Assembly (NCBI RefSeq): GCF_000315625.1
Contig: NW_005434609.1
Span: 301,212 to 334,930 of the forward strand
Direction of reading: 5' to 3'
Length of the DNA: 33,719 nt
Source: Guillardia theta CCMP2712
Lineage: Eukaryota > Cryptophyceae > Pyrenomonadales > Geminigeraceae
The stretch's first letter is position 1. The number at the start of each line of letters is the position of its first letter. The translations under genes and the position numbers were made by a program. Under the pieces are notes generated by a model, which did no database searches, was not told the origin of the DNA, and saw nothing but the letters and a program-made list of their open reading frames with translations. Below, one piece after another: positions 19,095-29,704 of the stretch.

Positions 19095-20091
19095 ATGCGG
19101 TCATCATCGACGTCAGAATTTTGTTGTGATCATAACACCCAAGCCAATCATAGCGAAAAAGCTGTCTTGACGAAGCATAGCCCATGGACCAGACAGGTAG
19201 AGCATTTCGTTTCATTTCACACATTCATGAAATTTGCTCCATGCTAGTTTCTCTGTCCAAGACCGCTGTCGCTAGCTAGCAACACCGCGAAACGACGACT
19301 CTTATTCTGCTTGACGGAGCAGGTGAGTGTTACGAACAAGGATGGAAATTTTTTCAATGAGTCCTCGGATCTTACAGGACCGAGTGGAGGCTGATGAGGC
19401 CAAGAAGACGAAGCGAGATCGTCTTGAAGCTCGAGTCAAAAGGTGACTTGTCTGTGGGCTGACGCAACTGCTGAACATTTATGTACTTTGCCTCAGTTGG
19501 TTGATGTCCACTCAAGATCCTTACTCTGCTTTTGGACGCAAATCAAAGGATGTCATTGTCGATGTCGACGGCGATGTCGACGGCGACGGCGATGGCGATG
19601 GCGATGGCGATGGCGATGGCGATGGCGATGGCGACGGCGACGGCGATGGCGACGGCGATGGCGATGGCGATGCAGAAAGTGAAGATGTCGATGCTTTGAT
19701 GTCAAGAAGATCATTCTCTAAGTCTCAGATCACTGGGATCGAGAGCTCCTGTAGTGGGATCACACCTTCGTGCTCTTTAGTGTTGGAGCGACATGATTCG
19801 AATTCGGACAGTTCAATACCTGCTGCAAAAACAAGAAGAGTTTTCAGCCAAATAGAGTGTGCAAAACGAGATAGCTATCAGGAAGCGAGACATTCCTGCT
19901 GTGCAGTGGACTCGCAAGGTTTGATTGAAAACTCTGCGATGATACGCAAAACACACTCTCAGAAATTCTGCCAGAGCACAGTGATCACGCTGCTTGATCA
20001 GGAAGGGATGAATCATATCCAAAACGGAGAGTATTTGGATTTTTACGTGAAGTTCAGTAAGCTGCGAAAAGATTCGTCGCAACTCTGCTAG
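19095..20091 (+). CDS. Hypothetical protein with Asp-Gly repeat tract
   Basis: Minimal model: exons 19095-19196, 19248-19322, 19378-19442 and 19497-20091 (837 nt, 278 aa, stop TAG 20089-20091). Introns of 51, 55 and 54 nt keep frame. The first part has a basic, charged helix (DRVEADEAKKTKRDRLEARV) followed by KSWLMSTQDPYSAFGRKSK. This faintly recalls the WL..NPYP turn of TALE homeodomains, but the rest of that domain is missing, so I do not assign it. A (GGCGAT)n tract then encodes about 38 residues of alternating Asp/Gly with three Val. The tail is Ser/Cys/Lys-rich with no known domain. The gene may start further 5' (18705). The function is unknown; the acidic tract could bind Ca2+ or basic partners. 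Confidence 0.55.
19554..19672 (+). repeat. (GGCGAT)n microsatellite inside a coding exon
   Basis: About 119 bp of hexamer repeats with GGCGAC/GGCGAT/GATGTC variants, encoding alternating Asp and Gly. The T/C change at the third Asp position is silent, which suggests the frame is kept by selection. Confidence 0.9.
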
Positions 20092-20410
20092 TCAAAGGCA
20101 TCATAGAGGAAATAAGATGATAATGTCTTGCTCATACAGAATTTGTTGATTGTTGTTTCTGTTCTGCTTTAAAAAAACTCTCTCACCAAGATTTTAAATT
20201 TCTTACTTAATTTTTTTTGACAAGCATGTAGTTTTGCATTAAGGCATACAATTCAAGTGTGCAAAAGAACGAATTGTCTGAGTTGAGCGCACCATGAAAT
20301 GGATAACCTTTGATTTAAAGTCATGCAGAATGCATGAAGTATTGTTGCGCCCTAGATCATATTCGAACGTCACACCATGATGAATTCTGGTGGATCTAGT
20401 CGACTCTATC

Positions 20411-20977
20411 TTACCTGTCCTCAAAGGGATGGTCTAGAGTTTCTGCCATTTCGCGCAATGGCAGAAGGTCCATAGGGTAACTGCTCTGTACATTCACGCC
20501 TGGAAGCCTCCCTTCTTCTCCCTCCCTCACTTCCCAGAACCAAGGTTCTTTCCTCCATTGCACATAGTCGTCGTCAAGCGCGAATTTGTGCAACCCAAAC
20601 TCGTTGACCGGAGCTCGTGCAGGTCTGGCAACCCCGGGGATTTGCATTGCCCATGGCTTCCCCGCTATCATCCCTCCCTCCCCCGCTCTTGAGCTGCCTG
20701 CTCCTCCACTCAACTTTGCTCTGGGAGGCAGCTTCCCTCCATCGGCGTTTGGGTCCGCCTTGTACCATTCTAGCAGCTCTGCTTGTCCAGGTGATCGTCC
20801 CCCAGAGGGTCTGGCCGACTGTTGAGCAGAGCCCCAGCTCGAAGTCGCTATATGAAGAGCCATCAACACGAGCATGAAGAGCATGATCACTGGCCCGGCT
20901 ACTAGTGCCGCAGGGCCCTTCGAGCTTCTTCGAACTCCTCCGCCGCCCTCCTGCAACCGTCGCATCCCTCCCACCAT
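20411..20977 (-). CDS. Signal-anchor membrane protein
   Basis: Single minus-strand frame of 188 aa (ATG 20977-20975, stop TAA). A short basic Gly-rich N-terminus (MRRLQEG..VRRSSKG) is followed by one hydrophobic helix (ALVAGPVIMLFMLVLMALHI), typical of a type II signal anchor. The lumenal or exported part is Gly/Pro/Ser-rich, then has a more ordered end (NEFGLHKFALDDDYVQWRKE, PWFWEVREGEEG). No family recognised. The final codons overlap a good donor (GAGGACAG|GTAAGA), so the gene may continue: skipping 28 nt would open a further 50 codons, but such an intron is shorter than the others here. TTATATAA at 21001-21008 lies only 24 nt before the ATG. Confidence 0.55.
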   Translation of the reverse strand: MVGGMRRLQEGGGGVRRSSKGPAALVAGPVIMLFMLVLMALHIATSSWGSAQQSARPSGGRSPGQAELLEWYKADPNADGGKLPPRAKLSGGAGSSRAGEGGMIAGKPWAMQIPGVARPARAPVNEFGLHKFALDDDYVQWRKEPWFWEVREGEEGRLPGVNVQSSYPMDLLPLREMAETLDHPFEDR

Positions 20978-21009
20978 GTTCGACGCGGCTCTTCGTTGAC
21001 TTATATAAT

Positions 21010-21375
21010 CGTCTCCCGGTCAGTCCCGGAAGTTCCGGCGGGGGGACTTGATCAGTGATCTCAGTGACTGCGGCAGTGACGGTGGTACCCCCGGGCCCGC
21101 CTGCGGCCCGGGCCCGGTGACCGTGGCCCGCCCGGGCCCCCTCGGCGGTCTCCGCTGCCAGTCATTTGAACCAATTCGGCGACGACAGGTGAGTGGCCGC
21201 GGCGCCCTTGCGCCGCCCGGCTAAACTTCAGAAACTGAGTCGCCGGGCGGGGGATCATCCGATGCTGGACTCCCACGGTCGGGCCAGCGGCAGTCGGATG
21301 GTCGGGAGTCCGATGTTCGAGTTTAGTCACTGAGTACAGTCCGATCATCAAAACGTCCTGAGGGGGACCCGGAGC
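21010..21375. repeat. GC-rich island
   Basis: CCCGGGCCCG, GGCGGGGG and CAGTGACT/GATCAGTGATC words, no protein-like frame. It starts immediately upstream of the signal-anchor gene. Confidence 0.55.
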
Positions 21376-22399
21376 CTTCTAATCAGTCTGAGGGGTGGTA
21401 TCAAATTTGTGGCGATCAGGGGGTGGGGTTGTATCAAACGGGTAAGGAATGTAGTAAAATTGGGAGGAAATAGTCGGGGTGGGTGGGTGGCATAATAATA
21501 AGGGGTAGCTTTCCAAAGAGTCACGGATCTGGGAGGGCGGAGTCAAGAGGTATGATTAAATAACTTAGTGTAGCAATAATAAAATCTTTGTGCTATATGG
21601 GTATCCATGCAGCTCAAGTTAAAGTGTGTTCTGTGCATGGGAGGGTAGTTTCAAGCAGATCTGGGAGCAAACGAGAGCTATGATACATAGTGGGGCTTCT
21701 AAACTTATGATGTTACTTATGAAATAGCTCAGGTAGTGTAGTAGGAGCTGATGTCCCTTGCACCCGTTCAGTAAAGAGGGTCGTCATAGTCGGATACAAA
21801 CAGGGGCTCCAGGAAGGGATATCCATCGCGGGTAGGGGTACAGAAGTCCATGGAAAGTACCGGTCATTTCAAGAAGATTTGACTATGAAGAAGGGGGTGA
21901 CTGTGAAACGTGGGAGCGAAACATGGGTAGGGGTGAAGAGGGGGTGGAGGGCTGTGCGGTCTCCAGAAGTGGGGGAAGGTCCGTGAAAGGTCGGAAGGAC
22001 ACGGGATATGCGAATTTCGGGGGTGAAAAGTTGAGGGGGTAGGGTTATTGTAGGTTTAGATCTGACGGATCCCCAACATATGTATGGTGAAACCTTCAAG
22101 AAGGTAGGGGTGATGATACAAGTTGAGGGTAGTGGAGAGAGATGGTGGGGTGGTATGTTTTTTTTTTACGAGTAGGGGTTCCATCTCCAGAAAAAAAACT
22201 TTAATGGCAAGCATGATTGAAATTTACTTACATCATCAATTTGGTACAGTATTCTGTACTAAATTTGTTGAGATTGGTATCAATGTTCTTTCTCAGGTAC
22301 TCTTTGATCCTTTATCTCATTGTATCTTGGTATTGTTTGATACTTTTACAATAGTACTTTTAAGCACGGAAATAGAACCTAATAATTAAACCCTATTTG
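21376..22399. other. G-tract-rich intergenic DNA
   Basis: The plus strand repeatedly carries GGGGT, GGGTGGG and AGGGGT tracts (for example 21416-21426, 21476-21492, 21930-21950, 22008-22042) with almost no matching C-tracts. No coding pattern seen. Confidence 0.5.
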
Positions 22400-23525
22400 G
22401 GATGTCAGCAGTTCGCTGGGTCGGGGATCGTTCGGGATGAGGGGTGGTTCGGGGATGAGGGGCCGGGTTCCGAAGTCGGGCCGCGCCAGCCTGCTGGGCT
22501 CGGGCCAGGGCCCGGGCGGCCGGTCACCGGGTGTGCCGCCCGGAGTCGGGGCCCTCATGAGGGGCAGCACGTGTCCGGCCGGGTCACTGTACTGACACCG
22601 TGACTGTGTAAGGCTTCCGGCGAGGCTTCCGACCGTCGGACCGTCGGACACCCGTCTGTCCGCCGGGTCACGCCGGGTGCCGGACTCTGAAGCCTGCGCG
22701 GCAGGCCCACTGTCGATCATCTCCCCGGTGGGCCAGGCCGGGGGCCCGGTGACGTCCGATCCAAATTGAACCACTGACTCACAGGTAAAGGACTCTTCAC
22801 TGGCATAGACCGTTCGACGATATGACCAACTCAGGCTCAGTCTCATCACTGCCAGTGATGGCTGGCCCGATGTTTCGGCCCGGCCTGCTAGGCCGCACTA
22901 CTTAGTGACGCCGGGTCCTCAGGGCCTGTCTGCCAGTGCGAACATGCTTTCGAACCATCCGATGATCAGTGGCGATTTTCAACCGATCCGACGTTAGGCT
23001 GATGTTTAGTAATGGAAGTAAACTTAGTAGACTGCATCAAACCAGGATCTCCAACCAGATCAATGATTTTCAGCATAAGTGTTCGTAACCCGGTGACCAG
23101 GCCAGGCTCGCGCCGGGGCGGACTGACTTGCCGGCCGGACTCCCTGCCGCGTGCGGCGGTCACGAGTCGAGTCCCGGGCCGCCGGGCGGTCACCGTGCAG
23201 CGTCACGGCGGCCAGAGTCCGCGGCGCGGCCGGGCGGCGGACTCTCCGACGGTCACGCAGTCAGCGGCAGTGCGGCCGGCGGCTGCCAGCTGAGTGGGCC
23301 AGTGGCTGTTGAACTCGAGTCTCGGACTCCATCAGACCTTGCCCGGGGCCGCACGGTACCGCCCGGCCGCCATCATTGTGATCTCCCTGCGGCGGCTAGT
23401 GTAACCGTAGAGAATCACAGAGTACTAATTAGCCAGTGTGACTTTAGTATGATCTCCGCAGCGGCCCGTCCTAAGTTCAGCCTGTAAAGGCTTCAAGTAC
23501 GGTCAGAGCGGTACCTCAGCCTCCG
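22400..23525. repeat. GC-rich island
   Basis: Over 1 kb of CCGG/GGCC/CGGTCACCG/GTCGGACC-type words with overlapping open frames in many readings, none protein-like. It runs up to the stop codon of the glycosyltransferase gene, so that gene's 3' UTR must lie inside the island. Confidence 0.6.
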
Positions 23526-24915
23526 CTAGTGTAGCCGCTTGTATGAGGCCCACAGCTCGTCTTTTCTCTCGAACTCAGCTCTGAACGGGAGCAGCACCTT
23601 GGTGCGCATGCCAGGGCCAACGAACCACTTCTCCTCCGCAAGCTCGTCGAGGTTGGTGTACTTCATGCCATGCATGAGGATCATATCCTCCTCCAAGTTG
23701 AAGTCGGTGTAGAGAGGAGGGAGGCGCACGGAGTAGGCGTAGGGGTCAAAGCAGAGGCCAGCATCGAGCTTGTCTGGCTGCGGCCGCATCCATGCTGAGT
23801 TCTGAGCATTGAGAGGTCCCATCTCTGTAACGTCCATCCAGGAATGCCGACAGGTGGAGGGGATCACTTGCTGCTGCTCGACATGCCGACGGAAAAGTTC
23901 CTCGGATGGCTTGAAGAAGAGGAGTGCGCCATTGAGACATCGAGCAGCCCCCACCCACGCCTTGATGCCGTTGGCTTGGCAGCCCGTGAAGTGCTGGAGC
24001 TTGAGGAAGAGAGGAGCAGGATCCTTGTAGAAGACTGAGTCAGCATCTACGAAGAGGATCTTGCTGTACTGCGTCATCTTGAGGGCCCAGAACTTCATGA
24101 ACTGATCCTTGTAGACCGGATCAATGGTGTCTACACCCCACCTGGGGATGATGGTAGGGACCTTGTTGACGATGAAGCCATGGCGCTCAAAGAAGCCGGA
24201 GAACCGATCGAAGGAAGGGTCGCTCTTGGCCAGCAGTACCAGATCGATGTTCTTTCTCTGCTTCTTCCACTCTGACCTGTACTTGTTGATGCTGTCAGCA
24301 AGCAAGCAGGCCAGCACGGCGTATTTCGTCCTCTGCGTTTCCAGGACAGCGAGCAGAGTAACGATGGCAAACCGCTCCGACGCCAGGGGAGGGAGAGCGC
24401 GGGGCTCTGCTGCTGCCTGTAGCGGCTGCAACGAATGATTCCCAACCGTCACTGCTGGTGACGCAGGAGAATCGCTGCTGCGATTCACCTCTTGCAGGAC
24501 CCTCTTCAGCAGCGGGGGGTTGCTGACAGTTGGGGAGAGAGCTACCTGCCCTGCCAGGGCATCGCTGCTGGAGTTGGCAACTCCCTGGCTATCTCTCAGG
24601 TGGGCCTGCCTTACGGGCAGGAAAGCTCCAGCTGCCACCACCACAGTCACACGATGAGGAGCAAGGGATGCATGCACTACCTGTAGGAGCCCTCACAGAG
24701 TCGATCCTCTCCTGCTGGAGCCGCGTCCTTGCAGCCGTCAGTCCCGACCTCATCGTCTGCTCCTCCCGCGACAGCAAGGAAGGTTGAGGTTCCTCTGGGA
24801 ATTTCTGCCATAGGGGACGTAGCTCCGGCAGGGAAAGCCATTGGGTGGAGGATAGGATGAAGAGAAAGAGGAACAGCAAGGGAAGGCGAGAAGTAACTGC
24901 CCATTGAGGAGACAT
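23526..24915 (-). CDS. GT8-like glycosyltransferase, type II membrane
   Basis: Minus-strand exons 24915-24681 and 24631-23526, with a 49-nt intron (1341 nt, 446 aa, stop TAG 23528-23526). The N-terminus has a short cytosolic part and one hydrophobic anchor (LPLLFLFLFILSS), then a stem rich in Ser/Pro/Gln, as in Golgi glycosyltransferases. The catalytic part begins near residue 165 (ERFAIVTLLAV) and contains the DxD-type motif ILFVDADSVFY at about 270-280, preceded by FMKFWALKMTQYSKI. This order (FWALxxxxYxxILFVDAD) is that of glycogenin/galactinol-synthase-like GT8 enzymes, which use a nucleotide sugar and a metal ion bound by DxD. CLNGALLFFKPS fits the conserved N/G-rich loop after DxD. The acceptor cannot be told from sequence. 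Other DxD families remain possible. Confidence 0.78.
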
Positions 24916-25254
24916 GGTGTCACATCAACTCCGAGGCATTAGAGGTTCAACGTTCACAATGTTCGAACTACGGAGGAATAGATGATCATCCTGCTAAGAT
25001 TTATCGTTAGATTCTTTACCTTCATCACCATATTCTGCTTTCTCCCAATCTTCCTTCATTTCCATCCCAGCCTCCCTTCCAACTCCCTGACGTTTCCTTG
25101 TTCCTGCATCTCCCTCTTCCTCTTCCTCCCTCTGCCTCCCTTTCTCTCTCCCTCTCCCTCTCCCTCTCCCTCTCCCTCTCCCTCTCCCTCTCTTCCCCCC
25201 CCCCTCCCTCCCTCCCCTACTCCTCCACCACACGTCAGTCGTCGCCATGGCAGG
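24916..25254. repeat. Spacer with (CCCTCT)n microsatellite
   Basis: A CT-rich stretch with a (TCCCTC)n run at about 25145-25193 and a C-run near 25195-25205. Open frames here encode Pro/Ser/Leu or Arg/Gly/Glu repeats and are compositional. At 25247 a Kozak-like ATGGCAG is followed directly by GTGAGT, which could be a tiny first exon. Confidence 0.6.
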
Positions 25255-25560
25255 TGAGTCTAGTCGCGGCCTAGTCTCGAAATTCCCGGGCCACTGCCAG
25301 GCCGGGATAAAGTGAGTCCGCCTCAGATATCCACGGTTCGTTTACTCAAAGTTAAGTTAAAAATTAGTACGAGGGCAATCCTCCTGATCACTGTTACGGT
25401 CACGGTGGCCGTCCGGGCCGTCAACTTCGCCGGGCCCCCTAAGAGGTACAGCCGGCGGCCCCTCGGTACTGCAATTATTAGTCAACAACGTATTCAGGGG
25501 AATTGTTCGGTGTTTTTTTGAGTCTACCGTTTGACGATGGACCCGGTACTTGAAAAGCAT
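25255..25560. repeat. GC-rich island with diverged core repeat
   Basis: Short island (CCGGGCC, GGCCGTCC, CGGCCCCT) that contains the dispersed core at 25351-25371 with one mismatch to the tandem-array version. No gene. Confidence 0.5.
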
Positions 25561-26399
25561 TGACTGATTGTTTAACAGTACCAAACATTAGTCAAATAAC
25601 GCTATCTTCCTACCAGTTGCATCGGGCTAAGATACGCGGCTGATGGCAAAATGAAGGGGAGCGATGCAGTGAGTGAGAAGCGAGCAGAGCTGAGAGTGAG
25701 AAGAAACAAGTGTGAGCAATCATGTCGAGTTGCAGTGGTGATGAGGCTATTGGAAGATTGAATTCGGAGGATAGGAGGAGGAGGAGGAGGAGGAGGAGGA
25801 CGAGGAAGAGGAGGGTGGGTGGGTGGATGGGGGCAGGGGACAGGAGAGGTGACTGAGGAGGAGGAGTCATGTGGCGGTAGTGGCTCAGTAGAGGAAGATT
25901 GAATTTAGAGTTGAGGTGCTGCTATCACCGCAAAGAGACTTGTCGGAGGCATGTGCAGAGGAGAGCGCTAGGAAAAGGAAGAAACCAATGATCAGCAGAA
26001 GAGTTGCAAGGTTGTGAATCAAGGAGGATGAGAGGATTAGATGAGAGTCATAGTAGATGGAGTACGCGCACGTATAGTTGATCACGGAGAGATGATCAGA
26101 ATTGTTTGTTTCACTGGTGAATGAATAAGAGGAAGTGAAAGAAAAGCTGCTCTGCATCTCTGCTTCCCAGCAGCGGGTGAGTGTTGACATCAAGTGGCAG
26201 GTCGACATGCGCAGCTCACGTCGTCAGCTCTGGGTCAAGTCAGAGCCCGATGCGCAGCTGCTGGCGACCCATTGAGCTCCTGAGAGCGCGAGGAGCGCAA
26301 GGATGAAGCTGCTCTCCTTCGAAGCCCCCCAGCAGCAGTTCAGCTCTCGGCGGGGCCTCCAAGGTCTCCGACTCATGGCTGGGGGAGGGACTGACGGGC
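25561..26399. other. Region upstream of the channel gene
   Basis: Contains a (GAG)n run at about 25778-25800. The last 200 bases are GC-richer and could hold unresolved 5' exons of the channel (a plus-strand frame from 26303 runs through), but I could not join them to the S1 exon with confidence. Confidence 0.4.
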
Positions 26400-29193
26400 A
26401 TGGCAGTCGGAGAGGAAGTCTCGAGATGTTGCGCACGATGTTACCTGTCTGTGCTCGGGACCCCTCGCCTCTGCGTCGACATCTTGTGAGCAGTGCCAGG
26501 AGCCCAGGGCGTCTGCCTGACTTGTTGGCGCAGCTCGCTGCTGGCTGTTCTCTTCTGCACATTCACCGTCCCGTACGAGATGGCCTACAATCCAGACAAA
26601 GACCCAGTCATGTGCGTACACGACAAGTGGATGGCGACTGTTGCTGATGCATAGCGAACAAGAATCGGGATGGAGATGACAGTCGAGATCTTCTTTATCA
26701 TCGAGATATTCCTCAACTTCATGACCACATTCGTGCACGTGCGTCCGCATAACCATGTGCAGGATGAGGGGGGTGACCTGAGTCGCAGGAGGGAGATGAA
26801 ATCTTTGATAAGGGGGCGATAGCGTTGAACTACATCAGGGGATGGTTCATAGTTGACGGTACTGCAGAGGAAGGGAGCTGCTGCTGTCGCTGAAGTCTTG
26901 CAGTCGTGTCCTCCATCCCCACGGAAACTATCTCGCAGATAACGATCATGGTCGACCTACCTCGTGTTGTTGTGGACAAGTGACAAGCTCGTCCCCGCAG
27001 ACGATGAGCTCGAGCACGCAGTCCTCGGGATCGTTGTCGGCTCTCTATCAACTCAAAGTCATCAGAATCATCAGGCTCGCCAAGCTGTGAGAACCTCTCT
27101 GACTGCTCCGGCAGCTACTGACCTTGTCTCCTCCTCGTGAACCCCTGCAGGCTCCGCCTGGCAAAGTTAGGGAAGATCATTGACAAGCTCGAGCTGGCTT
27201 ACCCGGCCTCCACTCCTCTCTTCGGTCTCGGACGCCTGCTCTTCATCCTCGCTGTGCGTTGAGCCTCCGCCCCGAGCTAGAGGGTAACAGGAGGGAACAG
27301 GTGGTGGCGCATATCAACGCCTGTCTCTTCTACTGGATCGGGAGCTTGAACCCAGGCAACAGCTGGGTGTCCAAGTACATCTTCGGTTGCTGCGACACAT
27401 CCATCACCCTGCTCACCGCTGAGGGGTAGGAAGAGACAACTTGCCTTGTGTCAGGGATGAAGTCGTATGTCTGTGATGTATGGAAGTAGATGAAGTAACT
27501 TGCGTCTGTGATGTAGGAGGTTGCCTGATTGAATGTGATGTTGCATCTTGTTTCATGTTCGTCTAGCATCACTGGTTGACTGACGACACCTTCTTCCTTC
27601 AGGTATGGTGAGTCTGGGACTGAATGCTACCATCCGAGTGCATTGCCCTCCGTCGAGGTCTTGTACGTCCAATCGATCTACTGGTCGTTCGTTACGCTGT
27701 CAACGGTAACAAGTCTCAAGAAGAAAGGAGGAGACTGAACGATCGAACCGCAGGTTGGTTATGGTGATATCACTCCCTGCAATGAGATGGAGATGATGTA
27801 CACGTCGGCTGCTATGGTGAGAGAAGGTCAACAGACAAGTCAAGTGACTGTGCGAGAACAAACAGGTTCTCGGTAGCGCGCTGTTTGCCTACATCGTAGG
27901 AAGCATCTCGACAGTTGCGATGAGCGCCAACAATCAGGACCTCAAGGTGACTTGAAGAGGATGAGAGGCAGCGGATGAGGTGCTTGCAGATGAAAGAAAG
28001 GGTGCAAGTCATGCAGGAGTACTTGACAGAGAGAAAATTCCCTGCCGACATCTCAGACAGGGTGAGGAAGCATTGCATGAACAAGTGGAAGCGGACGGTG
28101 AGTTGTCGCTGCTCCTCTTGACTCGTCAAGTTGACTTGCTTCAAGATCTTTGACGAGCAATTCTTGCTAAACGAGATCCCCTCCAAGCTTCGGTTCAGCT
28201 TGCTGCAGTATGTTCACAGTGACCTGATAGAGAACGTAAACCTGCTGAAAGCAAGTGAGAGTCGAGCTTGCTATGTTGCTGACCCGCCTCTCATGTCCTG
28301 CCTTGCTGCAGTCCACGTGGAGTGCCCCGGGGTGCTGATGAGTCTGCTGCCGCGCATAAAGGTCACCACCTTCCAACCCAACGAAGTCATCTTGGAGTAC
28401 AACGACACCTCCTACAACTTCTACATCGTACGAGTCAATTAGCTTCTGCTTGTTGCTCATGCCCACTGCAGATCAAGATGGGAGAAGTGAGCATCCTGTA
28501 CAAAGAAGCCGCTGAAGATTCCTGCTCGCTGGGCATGTGGGACAGTTTCAACGAGGAGGAGTTCCTGAGCCAACTGAAGTCAGACTTCATGGTAACCCCC
28601 CCGCCCCCGCACGCTCCTGGCGACCTGACGAGCTGCTGTCACAGGCCACAGCCACTACCTTCACAGAGCTCCTGATCCTCCGGCAGATCGACCTGCAAGA
28701 GGTGAGAACAGATGAAAGAGTCTGTCGCTCAAGAGCAAGCAGGTACATGAAGCGCATCCCTACTTCGAGAGCTTCATCTCCAGCCACCTCGAAAAAGAGG
28801 CTGACAAGCATTCCAACGCTCGTCACAGCGATTGCTCCCTCAACGACAAGGACGCGACTGTGACGCAGCCTGAGCCCACGGTCGACCTCGAGCTCCATGA
28901 GAAGGAGGTACATGGACTAGTGAAGGGAGGGAGGAGCTAGAGGGAGGAGCTGACGTCTGTGCTAGGACTCGCAGCATTTCTCGCAGCTCTTCACCTGCAT
29001 GAAGGCGCTGCATCACGACGTTGACGAGCTGTGCAACAGGTCCAGCCTGGTGCCTTCGGTACGGCGAGTCTCGTCAGTAGAGATCCACCAGAAGGAAGAG
29101 AAGGAGCGCAAGATGAGGTATGCTCGGGGCAGCCGTGCGAGTACTCGAAACATTCTCAGTGTCGTCTCGCCAATCACCGAACCTCTCGTTTGA
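26400..29193 (+). CDS. Voltage-gated K+ channel with CNBD-like domain
   Basis: Eighteen exons: 26400-26485, 26534-26626, 26663-26738, 26789-26858, 26904-26950, 27001-27086, 27151-27253, 27301-27425, 27603-27705, 27754-27816, 27866-27946, 27990-28097, 28146-28254, 28312-28427, 28472-28591, 28645-28701, 28743-28907 and 28966-29193 (1836 nt, 611 aa, stop TGA). S1 is IFSLLAVLFCTFTVPYEMAY, S2 EIFFIIEIFLNFM, S3 YIRGWFIVDVVSSIP, and S4 carries spaced basic residues (KVIRIIRLAKLLRLAKLGK). The pore reads WSFVTLSTVGYGD (residues 255-267), the K+ selectivity signature; S6 is GSALFAYIVGSIS. A C-linker and a cyclic-nucleotide-binding-like fold follow (FQPNEVILEYNDTSYNFYI), as in CNG/HCN/EAG/plant Shaker channels. 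The phosphate-binding FGE..R(T/S)A motif is not recognisable (ATATTFTELLIL instead), so direct cNMP gating is doubtful. The 5' end and the second junction are tentative. Confidence 0.85.
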
Positions 29194-29704
29194 ATGAATG
29201 AATGAATCATCACTTATCAAATTTAATCAACGACCATTCAAAATATGGGTGCAAAAAAATCAGTTGCGTGCTTTCGTGAGCCGAAGCTGTAACTTCTGAA
29301 AACTCGTTCTTGCCTCTTCAAAATATTTGCAGACAGAAAAGCATCTGCACTGATAAATAATGCCACAGGGCTGATTCAGAAATATTGGTCGGGAAAATGT
29401 GCACCATAGGCGACCTGAGCTTCCTCAATCGAAACTCTCACCCATAACTTTCCAGAAATTAAAAAAGTGTCATAGCAAGTGAAATATGAATTAATATTGC
29501 TGCAAAACCAAGAGGAAAATTATTAAACTAACAATAAAACGCAAATCACTCCATGCTGAATTCACATCTGCAACCATCGCCGTGAGATGCTGCACTGCTC
29601 TGTCCTGCGCTGCACATGAACAACAAGACGCATCTTTTTCCAACCCAAAATAGAGCATTGCAGTGTAGACTTGCATAGAGATGAAGCAATATTATGGTGT
29701 CCCT
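29194..29704. other. Intergenic between convergent genes
   Basis: AT-rich DNA with an (AATG)n run at about 29194-29208, holding the 3' ends of the channel and MEI2-like genes. No further gene seen. Confidence 0.55.

Noticed and set aside
19378-19560. TALE homeodomain in the Asp-Gly protein
   Set aside because: Only the WL..DPY turn resembles it; the recognition helix (WF.N.R) is absent.
24982-25257. 91-codon Pro/Ser/Leu frame and its antisense Arg/Gly/Glu frame
   Set aside because: Direct translations of the (CCCTCT)n microsatellite.
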